DNA of 64,000 nt, taken from contig NZ_CP025086.1 in the NCBI RefSeq assembly GCF_004135935.1, forward strand, positions 1,736,001 to 1,800,000, written 5' to 3'. Origin of the DNA: Methylovirgula ligni. GTDB taxonomy: Bacteria > Pseudomonadota > Alphaproteobacteria > Rhizobiales > Beijerinckiaceae. Under the pieces are notes generated by a model that was not told the DNA's origin, searched no databases, and was given only the letters and a program-made list of their open reading frames with translations. Below, in pieces: positions 52,596 to 62,233 of this stretch (the first letter of the stretch is position 1; every line of letters starts with the position of its first letter). The translations under genes and the position numbers were made by a program.

Positions 52596-53396
52596 ATGAC
52601 GCACGCGACCCCATTAACGCAGCCCGCGCCCCTCGTAGATCTGCGCGGCAAGCATGGACTTGTCATCGGTATCGCCAATGAGCACAGCATTGCCGCCGGC
52701 TGCGCCGAGGCTTTCGCACGGACAGGCGCGCGCCTCGCCGCGACCTATCTCAATGCCAAGGCTGAACCCTTCGTCCGAGCTGTCACCGACCGGCTGGACT
52801 GCGACCTGGTGCTACCCTGCGACGTGCGGGAGCCGGGCCAGCTTGAGGCCGTCTTCGAGGCCGTAAAAGAAAAATGGGGCCGGCTCGATTTCCTGCTTCA
52901 TTCGATCGCCTTCGCACCGGAGGCCGATTTGCATAGCCGGGTGACCGATTGCTCCATGGAGGGCTTCGACGTCGCGATGAACATTTCCTGCTATTCCTTC
53001 ATCCGCATGGCCCACCTTGCCGAGCCTTTGATGCAGGATGGCGGCTGCCTGCTCGGCGTGACCTTCTACGGCTCCGAGCGGGTGGTGGAGCATTATAACT
53101 TGATGGGGCCGGTCAAGGCCGCGCTTGAAAGTTCTATGCGCTATGTCGCTGCCGAGCTTGGGCCGAAGGGCATTCGCGCGCATGCGATTTCGCCGGGGCC
53201 CATTCGGACGCGCGCGGCGAGCGGCATCGATCGGTTCGACGAACTCCTCGAGGAAGCGGCGGCCCGGGCGCCGGAGCATCATATCGTCGAGATCGAGGAC
53301 GTTGGAAACCTGGCCGCCTTCCTCGTCAGCGATGCGGCGGAGCGGATCACAGGGACGATCATTCCGGTCGATGGCGGCGCGCATTTATCCGCGTGA
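52596..53396 (+). CDS. fabI: Enoyl-ACP reductase, FabI type
   Basis: A 266-residue divergent SDR. GKHGLVIGIANEHSIAAGCAEAF is the FabI dinucleotide-binding start, and Tyr-x6-Lys (YNLMGPVKAALES) is the FabI active-site spacing. ISPGPIRTRAASGI and DVGNLAAFLVSDAAERITGTIIPVDGG complete the pattern. It reduces enoyl-ACP or possibly enoyl-CoA in this acyl-CoA/PHB context. The start at 52596 has AGGA close upstream; an upstream ATG at 52518, also with a good ribosome binding site, would add 26 residues. Confidence 0.9.
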   Translation: MTHATPLTQPAPLVDLRGKHGLVIGIANEHSIAAGCAEAFARTGARLAATYLNAKAEPFVRAVTDRLDCDLVLPCDVREPGQLEAVFEAVKEKWGRLDFLLHSIAFAPEADLHSRVTDCSMEGFDVAMNISCYSFIRMAHLAEPLMQDGGCLLGVTFYGSERVVEHYNLMGPVKAALESSMRYVAAELGPKGIRAHAISPGPIRTRAASGIDRFDELLEEAAARAPEHHIVEIEDVGNLAAFLVSDAAERITGTIIPVDGGAHLSA

Positions 53397-53443
53397 AGTG
53401 CGCCGCGAGTCTCGGCGAATGCTTGCGTTTCCCCTCGCATAGG

Positions 53444-53457
53444 TTGCAAACGCGCAA
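53444..53457. promoter_or_regulatory. Possible FixK-type box downstream of fabI
   Basis: TTGC-AAACGC-GCAA fits the loose FixK2 consensus TTG(A/C)-N6-(T/G)CAA and is symmetrical with flanking G and C. It lies about 130 bases before the 76-residue orphan gene. The match lacks the more specific inner bases, so it may be fortuitous. Confidence 0.35.
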
Positions 53458-53579
53458 CAGTGCGCGGCAAAATGCGCCTCCTCGCAGCCGAAAGCGCATT
53501 TGCGCGTTCTCTGTGCATGACATTTGTGCCTATCGTTTTCATGCGGCGTTCCGCACCACCAACGACACGGAGGTGGAGC

Positions 53580-53810
53580 ATGATAGACCCAAAGACAAAT
53601 TCGCCCGTTCTCCTGGCTCTACAAGAGGTTGCGGCCTCTGCGACGGAGATGGCCGAAATGCAGCGGCGGCGTTTTTCGCATCTTCTCGGCGTTTGGAAAG
53701 AACCGCGGGACCTGCGTGTGCAAGTCGCTTTGGTGGCGCTGGAAGACCGGCGGATGGCGGCGCGCAGGAAAATTCTCGAAGAATTATATCGGCTGGACCG
53801 GCTTCACTAA
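53580..53810 (+). CDS. Small helical protein of unknown family
   Basis: A 76-residue protein beginning MIDPKTNSPVLLALQEVAASATEMAEM, with a continuous amphipathic helical pattern and high Arg/Glu content (RRRFSHLLGVWKEPRDLRVQVALVALEDRRMAARRKILEELYRL). No membrane segment, signal or metal motif is seen. It is supported as a gene by a very strong ribosome binding site (GGAGGTGGAG) and by a terminator 78 bases after its stop, suggesting a one-gene transcript. No family recognised. Confidence 0.65.
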   Translation: MIDPKTNSPVLLALQEVAASATEMAEMQRRRFSHLLGVWKEPRDLRVQVALVALEDRRMAARRKILEELYRLDRLH

Positions 53811-54126
53811 GCATCGGCCGAACATCAAGGCTACGCAAGCGTAGATGCGCGGTGGGCACCGCGCAGGGATGTTATGCAGGCTAACTGGCTCTCGGCTGTC
53901 TTAACGGCCGGGAGCTTTTGTTTCCGGTACTACGATCGCGAAAATATCGCCAGGTGCTGCGCGGCTTGCGGCCTCCAAGCTGTCAGCCGAAACGACTTTC
54001 CTTTCGAGCCCCGGCAAATTGCGGATTGCCATCCCACTCGCGGCGATCGCCCGCCAATACCCCTCTTGAGTTTTACGCCGCAGGTGCATTAGAGCAAGAC
54101 CAGCGCGCCAACTTTATCCGAGGCAG
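53811..54126. other. Region between the small orphan gene and the thioesterase
   Basis: About 315 bases holding the terminator at 53888-53923 and presumably the thioesterase promoter. Short reading frames on both strands here (about 60-70 codons) have no ribosome binding site or recognisable composition and are not called. Confidence 0.55.
53888..53923 (+). terminator. Rho-independent terminator after the 76-residue gene
   Basis: GCTCTCGGC pairs with GCCGGGAGC (nine pairs, one of them G-U) around a ten-base loop, followed by TTTTGTTT. This is the normal form of an intrinsic terminator on the plus strand. Confidence 0.72.
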
Positions 54127-54615
54127 ATGAGCACCCAAGAAAAATCCTTGTTCATGACCTTTCTCATGACGCCGGACATGGCCAATTTCTCCGGGCATGT
54201 GCATGGCGGCGCGATCCTCAAGGTTCTCGATCAGGTCGCTTATGCCTGCGCCGCGCGCTATTGCAAAAGCTATGTCGTCACCGCCTCGCTGGATCAGGTG
54301 ATCTTTCGCGAGCCGATCGAGGTCGGCGAACTCGTCACCTTCAAGGCAAACGTCAATTACGTCGGCCGCACATCGATGGAAATCGGCATCAAGGTCATCG
54401 CCGAGAATTTGACGACCAAGGCATCGCGCCACGTGATCTCATGCTACTTCACCATGGTCGCCAGGGGACCGGACGGCAAAGCCATCGACGTACCGCCGCT
54501 GCTGGTCGAGACGGATCTCGATCGCCGTCTTTTCGAGGCCGGCAAGATGCGCAAGGAAATGCGCGAGGAAATCGTCGAGCGGAACCGCAAGCTCCACGTC
54601 GGCATACCTGATTAG
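54127..54615 (+). CDS. Acyl-CoA thioesterase (hot-dog fold)
   Basis: A 162-residue YciA/BACH-type thioesterase. It contains MTPDMANFSGHVHGGAILKVLDQVAYACAARY and VGELVTFKANVNYVGRTSMEIGIKVIAEN. It hydrolyses acyl-CoA to free acid and CoA; chain preference cannot be read from sequence. It lies between PHB/acetate genes and acetoacetate decarboxylase, consistent with short-chain acyl-CoA turnover. It converges on the patatin-like gene. Confidence 0.9.
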   Translation: MSTQEKSLFMTFLMTPDMANFSGHVHGGAILKVLDQVAYACAARYCKSYVVTASLDQVIFREPIEVGELVTFKANVNYVGRTSMEIGIKVIAENLTTKASRHVISCYFTMVARGPDGKAIDVPPLLVETDLDRRLFEAGKMRKEMREEIVERNRKLHVGIPD

Positions 54616-54627
54616 ACTGATGCCTGC

Positions 54628-55818
54628 CTAGCGGCGTTCGTTGTCCCGCAGACGGTGCACATCATGGACGAGGATGCCGTTCTCGGGCATTTGGAACCAG
54701 GCATGGTGCATCAGCGTGCGCTTGGTGTCCTCGTAGCCGCTCTGCCAATGTTCACGCATCGAGGTGCCGGAAAAGTCGTAATCCTTGGCGTCGCCTTCAT
54801 AGGCTTTCTGCTGATAGATCAGATGCAGGATCGCGATATTCGGCATGTCCGCCAGTTCGTCGCGCAGCTTGCGCTCATCGTCCGTCAGCAAATGGTCCGG
54901 CAGTTTTGCCAGCGCCTCATAGGCGCGGTTCTTCCAGGCGCGCAGCCGCTGATACATGTCGGTGTTGTAGCGGGTGCGCGAGGAATACATGATGTCCTTG
55001 TGGCGGGCGAGAACGTCGGGCATGTCCCGCGGCAATGCGCCTTGCGCCGAGAAGAGATCGACCTGGAAGACAAGCGTGTGGCGCAGATCGTCCTGATCGA
55101 GCAGGTGCTGCAACGGCGTGTTCGAGACGATGCCGCCGTCCCAATAATAATCGGTGCCGATCTTGACCATCGGGAGCGCCGGCGGCAATGCGCCCGAAGC
55201 CATAATGTGCTCCGCTGCGATTTCCTCATTGCGGTTGTCGAAATAAATGAAATTGCCATTCATGACATTCACCGCGCCGACGGCGAAGCGCGTGTTGCCG
55301 TCGTTGATGAGTGAGAAATCGACAAATTCGCTCAACGTCGCGCCGAGCGGCGCTGAATCGTAGAAGCTCGTCGCCGCCTTGGCGCCCGCGGCGTTGAGCC
55401 AGGGGTTGACGTCGTGCGGCTTGAAGAACCCCGGCTGCCCGAGCGTCATGGTCATCATCGCGCTCGTCGCGTTGCGCGCGCGGCGGTAGATGTCGCCGTC
55501 CGGCGTATAGGCCCAGACGTGGCGGTCGGTGATCCGCTCCCAGAAGGCGCGCAGCTTTTCCAGCCGCTGCTCACGCGGGTTGCCGGCGATGATCGCGGCA
55601 TTGATCGCGCCGATCGAAACGCCCGTCACCCAATCCGGCTCGATATTGGCTTCGTGCAGCGCTTCATAGACGCCGGCCTGATACGCGCCGAGCGCGCCGC
55701 CGCCCTGAAAGATCAGCGCGATCTGATCGCAGCGATCGGGCCGCCAGGTGCCGGATTTGTCCGGCTCCGGGGAGCGCTGGCCGGGTTTTGCAGTGTTGAG
55801 GGGGGCTTTTGCGTCCAC
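54628..55818 (-). CDS. Patatin-like phospholipase with DUF3734 tail
   Basis: A 396-residue lipase-family protein. The patatin domain (about residues 33-240) has the oxyanion loop FQGGGALGAYQAGVYEAL, nucleophile Ser68 in GVSIG and the catalytic Asp227 in DGGIVSN. The C-terminal part (about 290-390) is a DUF3734-like region (YQQKAYEGDAKDYDFSGTSMREHWQSGYEDTKRTL). It may attack lipids or PHB, since PHB depolymerases exist among patatin relatives; in this setting intracellular acyl hydrolysis is plausible but unproven. Confidence 0.9.
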   Translation of the reverse strand: MDAKAPLNTAKPGQRSPEPDKSGTWRPDRCDQIALIFQGGGALGAYQAGVYEALHEANIEPDWVTGVSIGAINAAIIAGNPREQRLEKLRAFWERITDRHVWAYTPDGDIYRRARNATSAMMTMTLGQPGFFKPHDVNPWLNAAGAKAATSFYDSAPLGATLSEFVDFSLINDGNTRFAVGAVNVMNGNFIYFDNRNEEIAAEHIMASGALPPALPMVKIGTDYYWDGGIVSNTPLQHLLDQDDLRHTLVFQVDLFSAQGALPRDMPDVLARHKDIMYSSRTRYNTDMYQRLRAWKNRAYEALAKLPDHLLTDDERKLRDELADMPNIAILHLIYQQKAYEGDAKDYDFSGTSMREHWQSGYEDTKRTLMHHAWFQMPENGILVHDVHRLRDNERR

Positions 55819-55972
55819 GTTTTGTCTCCGCGTGCAGGCTAGGCAGCCCGGATTGCAGGAATGTGACGCCGCCGCGTCATACCATTTTCAAGGTAAGTCG
55901 CCAGAAGCGGAGCGTTGCCGTGTGGTGCGGCATCAGACTTGCTGCCCCTTTTTGCAGCCGAGGGAGCTCACC

Positions 55973-56719
55973 ATGCGCGCCGAAGAAATCCTGCAACTGC
56001 CGTCCATGCCGCTCGCCGGGCCGAGCTATCCCAAGGGGCCGTATCGCTTCATCGATCGCGAATACATGGTCATCACCTACGAGACCGATCCGGAGGTCAT
56101 CCGTCATCAATTGCCGGAGCCGCTCGAACCGCTCGACAAGCCGATCGTCAGCTATGAGTGGATCAACATGCCGGATTCATCCGGCTTCGGCAGCTATACC
56201 GAAAGCGGCCTCGTCATCCCCTGCAAATTTCAGGGCGAGGACGTCAATTTCGTCAGCCAGATGTACCTTGATGACGACCCGCCGATCGCTGGTGGTCGCG
56301 AGATCTGGGGCTTTCCGAAGAAATACGCGCATCCCAAGCTGCGGGTCATTAAGGATACGTTGACCGGCACGCTGCATTACGGCGAGCAACTCGTCGCGCT
56401 GGGAACGATGGGCTATAAGCACGAGGCCATGGCCGGCAACGGCGTCGGCACGACGGCGATCCTGTCCAAGACGCAGGTCAATCTCAAAATCATTCCCGGC
56501 GTCGATGGCGGCCACGGCATCTGTCAGCTCGTCGCCTATAATCTCACCGAGATCACGGTGAAGGGCTCCTGGCTCGGCCCGGCGCGGCTGCATCTCGTAT
56601 CGCATGTCAATGCGCCGGTCGGGGACTTTCCGGTGCGCCATATCGTTGGCGCGCATCACTTCATCGCCGATCTGAGCCTGCCCTATGGCCGCGTCATCCA
56701 CGACTACTTGAAGCCATAA
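55973..56719 (+). CDS. adc: Acetoacetate decarboxylase
   Basis: Converts acetoacetate to acetone and CO2. The 248-residue protein has the active site GGREIWGFPKKYAHPKL, where Lys116 corresponds to the Schiff-base lysine, with Lys117 next to it. The opening MPLAGPSYPKGPYRFIDREYMVITYETDPEVI and LSKTQVNLKIIPGVDGG are typical. The start follows AGGGAG by six bases. It is divergent from the patatin-like gene and close to PHB genes, where acetoacetate is a breakdown product. Confidence 0.95.
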   Translation: MRAEEILQLPSMPLAGPSYPKGPYRFIDREYMVITYETDPEVIRHQLPEPLEPLDKPIVSYEWINMPDSSGFGSYTESGLVIPCKFQGEDVNFVSQMYLDDDPPIAGGREIWGFPKKYAHPKLRVIKDTLTGTLHYGEQLVALGTMGYKHEAMAGNGVGTTAILSKTQVNLKIIPGVDGGHGICQLVAYNLTEITVKGSWLGPARLHLVSHVNAPVGDFPVRHIVGAHHFIADLSLPYGRVIHDYLKP

Positions 56720-56868
56720 ATTAGCTTTTTTCAGTCACTTACCTGCGCCGGCCGGGGCAAGGCGGCTCCTCGGCCGGCGCGTGCGTAGTCAGGGCGACAA
56801 TTCCGCGCTAGAGCATGTCCCCCGCGCTGGCATGGGCCAGGGCGCTCTTGAATTTCGCGGAAGCCTCG

Positions 56869-57927
56869 ATGTCAGAACCCAAAGTCGCGCTCATCACCGG
56901 CGTCACCGGCCAGGATGGGGCGCTTCTCGCCGAACTCCTGCTCAACAAGGGCTATATCGTCCACGGCATCAAGCGCCGTTCCTCGCTCATCAATACGGAC
57001 CGGGTCGATCATCTCTACCAGGACCCGCACGAGGCCAATGTCCGCTTCTTCATGTATTATGGCGACCTCACCGATGCGACCAACCTGATCCGTATCGTTC
57101 AGGAGGTTCAGCCCGACGAGATTTACAATCTCGCGGCGCAGAGCCACGTGCAGGTGAGTTTCGAGACGCCGGAATATACCGCCAATTCCGATGCGCTCGG
57201 CACGCTGCGGCTGCTTGAGGCGATCCGCATTCTCAATCTCGGCGGCAAGACGCGCTTCTATCAGGCTTCGACCTCGGAGCTTTACGGCAAGGTCCAGGCG
57301 GTGCCGCAGGACGAGAAGACGCCCTTCTATCCGCGCTCGCCCTATGCCGCGGCCAAGCTCTACGCCTACTGGATCACGGTCAACTACCGCGAAGCCTATG
57401 GCATGCACGCCTCGAATGGCATTCTCTTCAACCACGAGGGACCGACGCGGGCCGAGACGTTCGTCACCCGCAAGATCACGCGCGCCGTGGCGGCGATCCA
57501 GCTCGGCCTCCAGAACAAGCTCTATCTCGGCAATCTCGACGCCAAGCGCGACTGGGGCCATGCGCGCGATTATGTCGAGGGCATGTGGCGCATCCTCCAG
57601 CAGCCGGAGCCGGACGATTATGTTCTCGCGACCGGCGAGGCGCATTCGGTGCGCGAATTCGTCGAGCGCGCCTTCGCCGAAATCGGCATCGAGATCGCCT
57701 GGCGTGGCGAGGGCATCGCCGAACAGGGCCTCGACGCCAAGACGGGCCGGGTGCTGGTCGAGATCGATCCTGAATATTTCCGCCCCACGGAGGTCGAGTT
57801 CCTGCTCGGCGACCCCGCGAAGGCGCGCGCCAAGCTCGGCTGGGTCCACAAGACGAGCTTTGCCGATCTGGTGAAGGAAATGGTCGCCAGCGATCTCGTC
57901 TTGATGAAGAAGCGTGGCCATATATAG
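56869..57927 (+). CDS. gmd: GDP-mannose 4,6-dehydratase
   Basis: First enzyme of GDP-L-fucose (and GDP-rhamnose) synthesis. The 352-residue extended SDR has [40 protein letters not shown], the catalytic [10 protein letters not shown] and [21 protein letters not shown]. The start at 56869 gives the standard N-terminus; an upstream ATG at 56815 is less likely. It is followed after 36 bases by fcl, the next enzyme in the pathway. Confidence 0.96.
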   Translation: MSEPKVALITGVTGQDGALLAELLLNKGYIVHGIKRRSSLINTDRVDHLYQDPHEANVRFFMYYGDLTDATNLIRIVQEVQPDEIYNLAAQSHVQVSFETPEYTANSDALGTLRLLEAIRILNLGGKTRFYQASTSELYGKVQAVPQDEKTPFYPRSPYAAAKLYAYWITVNYREAYGMHASNGILFNHEGPTRAETFVTRKITRAVAAIQLGLQNKLYLGNLDAKRDWGHARDYVEGMWRILQQPEPDDYVLATGEAHSVREFVERAFAEIGIEIAWRGEGIAEQGLDAKTGRVLVEIDPEYFRPTEVEFLLGDPAKARAKLGWVHKTSFADLVKEMVASDLVLMKKRGHI

Positions 57928-57963
57928 GGCGCGTCGGTCACACGGACGGGAGCCAGTTCACGC

Positions 57964-58905
57964 ATGAAGCCATCGCGCATTTTCGTCGCCGGTCATCGCG
58001 GCATGGTCGGCTCGGCGCTGGTGCGCCGGCTGGCGCGGGAGAACGTCGAGATATTGACGGCCTCGCGCAGCGAGGTCGATCTGCGCGATGCCGGGGGCGT
58101 CAGCGCTTTTCTGCAACGGGAAAAACCCGACGCGATCATCCTCGCCGCGGCGAAAGTCGGCGGCATATTGGCGAACGACACCTATCCGGCGGAATTTCTG
58201 CGCGACAATCTCGTCATCGAGGCGAATGTCATCCACGAGGCGCATCGCGCCGACATCGACAGGCTCGTCTTCCTCGGTTCGTCCTGCATCTACCCGAAAT
58301 TCGCGCCGCAGCCGATCAGCGAGGACGCGCTGCTGACCGGCCCGCTCGAGCCGACCAATGAATGGTATGCGATCGCCAAGATCGCCGGGATCAAGCTCTG
58401 CCAGGCCTATCGCCGCCAATACGGCCGGCACTACATTTCGGTCATGCCGTGCAATCTCTATGGACCGAACGACAATTTCGATCTCGCGACGAGCCATGTG
58501 CTGCCGGCGCTGATCCGCAAGTTCCACGAAGCGAAGGTTTCGGGCCGCGACGAGGTTGTGGTCTGGGGGACGGGCACGCCGCTGCGCGAATTTCTGCATG
58601 TCGACGATCTCGCCGATGGCACGGTGTTTCTGCTCAACGCTTACGACGGCGCCGAGCCGGTGAATTGCGGCGCGGGTTTCGATCTCACGATCCGCGAGCT
58701 TGCCGAGAAGATCGCGCACACTGTCGGGTTCGAGGGCCGTCTCGTCTTCGACACCTCGAAGCCGGACGGGACGCCGCGCAAGCTCATCGATTCGAGCCGC
58801 ATCCAGGCGCTTGGCTGGAAACCGCGCATCGGCCTCGATGCCGGCATCGCCAGCACGTACCAATGGTTTCTGGAAGCGCAGGCGAGCGAATTGGCGCCGG
58901 GCTGA
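57964..58905 (+). CDS. fcl: GDP-L-fucose synthase
   Basis: Epimerises and reduces GDP-4-keto-6-deoxymannose to GDP-L-fucose. The 313-residue protein has [14 protein letters not shown], the family segment [46 protein letters not shown], the catalytic YAIAKIAG and [12 protein letters not shown]. It follows gmd directly. No glycosyltransferase is adjacent, so the fucose is used by polysaccharide genes elsewhere. Its stop is one base from the end of the opposing RND gene. Confidence 0.96.
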   Translation: MKPSRIFVAGHRGMVGSALVRRLARENVEILTASRSEVDLRDAGGVSAFLQREKPDAIILAAAKVGGILANDTYPAEFLRDNLVIEANVIHEAHRADIDRLVFLGSSCIYPKFAPQPISEDALLTGPLEPTNEWYAIAKIAGIKLCQAYRRQYGRHYISVMPCNLYGPNDNFDLATSHVLPALIRKFHEAKVSGRDEVVVWGTGTPLREFLHVDDLADGTVFLLNAYDGAEPVNCGAGFDLTIRELAEKIAHTVGFEGRLVFDTSKPDGTPRKLIDSSRIQALGWKPRIGLDAGIASTYQWFLEAQASELAPG

Positions 58906-58906
58906 G

Positions 58907-61900
58907 CTATTCCGCCGGGCTCGGCGCCGGTCGCGGCGGCAGGGCGCTACCGCGGGGCTGGCCTCTGAACGCCTCCTGCACCCGGTCGAGGAGCAGGTAG
59001 AGCACCGGCGTCGTATAGAGCGTCAGCATCTGGCTCACGATCAGGCCGCCGACGATCGAAATGCCGAGCGGCCGGCGGATTTCGCCGCCTTCGCCAAAGC
59101 TCAGCGCCAGCGGTACCGCGCCGAGAAGGGCGGCGGCCGTCGTCATCATGATCGGCCGGAAGCGCAGGACGCAGGCCTGGAAGATCGCATCGCGCGCGTT
59201 CATCCCCTCGTCGCGCCGCGCCGCGATGGCGAAATCGACCATCATGATCGCATTCTTCTTGACGATGCCGATGAGCAGGATGACGCCGATCAGCGCGATA
59301 ATGCTGAAGTCTGTCTTGAACAGAAGCAGGGCAAGAAGCGCGCCGACCCCGGCGGAGGGCAAGGTCGAAAGAATCGTGATCGGATGGATGTAGCTCTCGT
59401 AGAGAACGCCGAGCACGATATAGACGGCCGCCAGCGCCGCGAGGATCAGCAGAGGTTCGTTCGAGAGCGAGGATTGGAACATCGCCGCCGTGCCTTGCGT
59501 ACTGCCGTGGATGTTCGACGGCAGGCCGACAGCGCGCACGGCGTTGTCGATTTCCGTCGTCGCATCGCCAAGCGATCTGCCGGGGGCGAGGTTGAAGGAG
59601 ATGGTCGAGGCGACGAAAAGGCCGGAATGGTTGACCGCGAGCGGCGTGTGTCCATGCGCGAAATGGGCAAAGGCGACAAGCGGCACCATGGTCTCGACCT
59701 GCGTGGCGACCGGCGAACCGGTCGATGTCCCGCCGTGGCCTGTCGCCGCGATGGCGTTCACCGATGCGTCGCGCGCGGTATTGATCGCCGCGGCTGCGGC
59801 GCTCGTGGCGGCTGTCGTTGACGTTGAAGGCGAACCAACCGGGGGAGCCGTGGCAGCGACGGCGCCAGCGGGGATCGCGCTTGTCTGCGTCCCGCTCGGA
59901 TTGCCGCCGGCTGTGCTGACATAGATACCCTTGAGCGATTCCGGGTCCTGCCAGTAGCGCGGCGCGACTTCCATGACGACATGATATTGATTGACCGCGC
60001 TATAGATGGTCGAGACCTGCCGCTGGCCGAAGGCGTCATACAGCGTGTTGTCGATCTGAACGGGCGTGATGCCGAGGCGCGATGCCGTATCCCGGTCGAT
60101 CTGCACGACGGTCTCAAGCCCGGACTGCTGAAGGTCCGAATTCACATCTGTCAGGACGTGGCTTTTCTGCAAGGCGGCGACGAGCTTCGGCGTCCATTCG
60201 TTCAGCTCTTCGGGCGTATCGCCCTGGAGCGTATATTGGAATTGGGCGTTGCTCTGCCGGCCGCCGACCTGGATGTCCTGCACAGATTGGAGGAACAGCC
60301 GCGCCCCCGGAATCCTCCCGAGGTTCCGCCTCAGACGATCTATCACCTGATCGGCCGACGCCGTGCGCTGTGACAACGGCTTGAGAGAGACGAAGACAGA
60401 ACCGGTATTGGTGCTCGACCGGCCGCCGCCGCTGCCGCCGCCCGTAAAACCGACAACGCTCTGGACGGCGGGGTCGGCCTGCACTGTTGCCATCAATTGC
60501 GCCATCTTCTTTTCCATCGCCTGGAAGGAGATGCTTTGATCGGCCTGGATGGCGCCGACCAGACGGCCGGTGTCCTGCTGCGGGAAGAAGCCTTTCGGAA
60601 TGATGGCGAAGAGAATGACAGTGAGGCCGATCGCACCGGCGAGCACCAGCATGACAATCGCGCTGTGCCGCAGCGCCCAGCCAAGCGTGCGTTCGTAGAA
60701 TTCGAGGAACAGAGTGAACGGATGCCAGCGCCAGCGCGATTCGGCGCGCGGCGGCGATGCCTTCAGGATCAGCGAACACAGCATCGGTGTCGTGGTGAGG
60801 GAAATCACCAGGGACACCAGAACGGCGATCGACAGGGTCAGCGCGAACTCGCGGAACAGGCGGCCGAGCAGGCCGCCCATCAGCAATATCGGGAGAAAGA
60901 CCGCGATGAGCGAAATGCTGATCGAGAGAACGGTAAAGCCGACCTCGCTGGAGCCGCGCAGCGCCGCCTGAAAGCGCGGCACGCCAGCCTCGACATAACG
61001 GGTGATGTTTTCCAAGACGACGATCGCATCGTCGACGACGAATCCGGTCGCGATCGTCAGCGCCATCAATGACAGGGTGTCGAGGCTGAAGCCGAGAAGA
61101 TACATGACGCCGAACGTGCCGACGATCGATACCGGTACCGCTACGATGGGAATGAGGGCGGCGCGCGGATTGCCAAGAAAGATGAAAACGATGAGCGTGA
61201 CGAGCAGGACCGCGATGACAAGCGTGCGCTCGGTGTCGTGCAGCGAGGCGCGAATGGTCAGACTTCGGTCGATGGCGGAAGTGATCTTCACACCCCTTGG
61301 CATCGCCGCTTGGAGCACCGGCAGTTCGGCGTACACTCGGTCGACCGTGTCGATGATATTGGCGCCCGGCTGGCGGGAGAGGATGACGAGCACGGAGGGC
61401 TGGCCGTTGGCCAGTCCCTCGTTGCGCAGGTCCTCGACCGAATCCTCGATCTCGCCGAGGTCGGACAGGTGGATGGCATTGCCGTTGCGATAGCCGACGA
61501 TCAGGGGCTTGTAATCGGCGGCTTTGGAGGCCTGGTCGTTGGTATAGACCTGATAATGAACGCCGCTGTCTTCGATCGCGCCCTTCGGGCTATTGGCATT
61601 GGCGGAGGCAAGCGCGGCGCGGATATCCTCAAGCCCGACGCCATAGTTGAAGAGCGCGGTGGGATTGAGTTCGACGCGCACGGCGGGGAGAGCGGCGCCG
61701 CCGATCATAACCTGGCCAATGCCGCTGATCTGAGAAAGCCGCTGCTGCAAAACATTGCTGGCGGCATCGTAGAGCTGCCCGCGCGACAAGGTTTTCGAGG
61801 TCAGCGCAAGGATCAGGATGGGGGCGTCTGCGGGATTGATCTTGCGATAGATCGGATTGCTGCGCAGCGCCGTGGGCAGATCGGCGCGCGCGGCATTGAT

Positions 61901-62233
61901 CGCCGCCTGCACGTCGCGCGCCGCACCGTCGATGTCGCGGTTCAGGTTGAATTGCAAAGTGATGCGCGTCTGGCCGAGACCGCTCGACGAGGACATCTCG
62001 GTCACATCGGCGATCTCGCCGAGGTGGCGCTCCAGAGGCTCCGCGACGCTCGTCGCCACCGTGTCGGGGCTCGCGCCGGGGAGCTGCGCCTGCACCGCGA
62101 TGGTCGGAAAATCGACCTGCGGCAGCGGCGAAACCGGCAATTTCGTAAAGCCCAGCGCGCCGGCGATGAAAATGCCGACGGTGAGCAAGGTTGTCGCCAC
62201 CGGCCGCCGGATGAAGGGCGACGAAAGACTCAT
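58907..62233 (-). CDS. RND multidrug efflux permease, MdtC-like, with a low-complexity insert
   Basis: A 1108-residue proton-driven inner-membrane pump of the AcrB/MdtBC family, with the usual 12 helices and two large periplasmic domains. It contains the family landmarks GFVVDDAIVVLENITRY and LIGIVKKNAIMMVDFAI. It exceeds normal MdtC by about 70-80 residues because of an Ala/Ser/Thr/Gly-rich insertion (about residues 769-838) just before MVPLVAFAHF in the second periplasmic domain. Its start overlaps the upstream pump gene's stop by four bases (ATGA), so it pairs with it as a likely heteromultimer. Confidence 0.93.
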   Translation of the reverse strand: MSLSSPFIRRPVATTLLTVGIFIAGALGFTKLPVSPLPQVDFPTIAVQAQLPGASPDTVATSVAEPLERHLGEIADVTEMSSSSGLGQTRITLQFNLNRDIDGAARDVQAAINAARADLPTALRSNPIYRKINPADAPILILALTSKTLSRGQLYDAASNVLQQRLSQISGIGQVMIGGAALPAVRVELNPTALFNYGVGLEDIRAALASANANSPKGAIEDSGVHYQVYTNDQASKAADYKPLIVGYRNGNAIHLSDLGEIEDSVEDLRNEGLANGQPSVLVILSRQPGANIIDTVDRVYAELPVLQAAMPRGVKITSAIDRSLTIRASLHDTERTLVIAVLLVTLIVFIFLGNPRAALIPIVAVPVSIVGTFGVMYLLGFSLDTLSLMALTIATGFVVDDAIVVLENITRYVEAGVPRFQAALRGSSEVGFTVLSISISLIAVFLPILLMGGLLGRLFREFALTLSIAVLVSLVISLTTTPMLCSLILKASPPRAESRWRWHPFTLFLEFYERTLGWALRHSAIVMLVLAGAIGLTVILFAIIPKGFFPQQDTGRLVGAIQADQSISFQAMEKKMAQLMATVQADPAVQSVVGFTGGGSGGGRSSTNTGSVFVSLKPLSQRTASADQVIDRLRRNLGRIPGARLFLQSVQDIQVGGRQSNAQFQYTLQGDTPEELNEWTPKLVAALQKSHVLTDVNSDLQQSGLETVVQIDRDTASRLGITPVQIDNTLYDAFGQRQVSTIYSAVNQYHVVMEVAPRYWQDPESLKGIYVSTAGGNPSGTQTSAIPAGAVAATAPPVGSPSTSTTAATSAAAAAINTARDASVNAIAATGHGGTSTGSPVATQVETMVPLVAFAHFAHGHTPLAVNHSGLFVASTISFNLAPGRSLGDATTEIDNAVRAVGLPSNIHGSTQGTAAMFQSSLSNEPLLILAALAAVYIVLGVLYESYIHPITILSTLPSAGVGALLALLLFKTDFSIIALIGVILLIGIVKKNAIMMVDFAIAARRDEGMNARDAIFQACVLRFRPIMMTTAAALLGAVPLALSFGEGGEIRRPLGISIVGGLIVSQMLTLYTTPVLYLLLDRVQEAFRGQPRGSALPPRPAPSPAE

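Noticed and set aside
53901-54089. 62-codon minus-strand frame before the thioesterase gene
   Set aside because: It overlaps the terminator, has no ribosome binding site and no recognisable composition.
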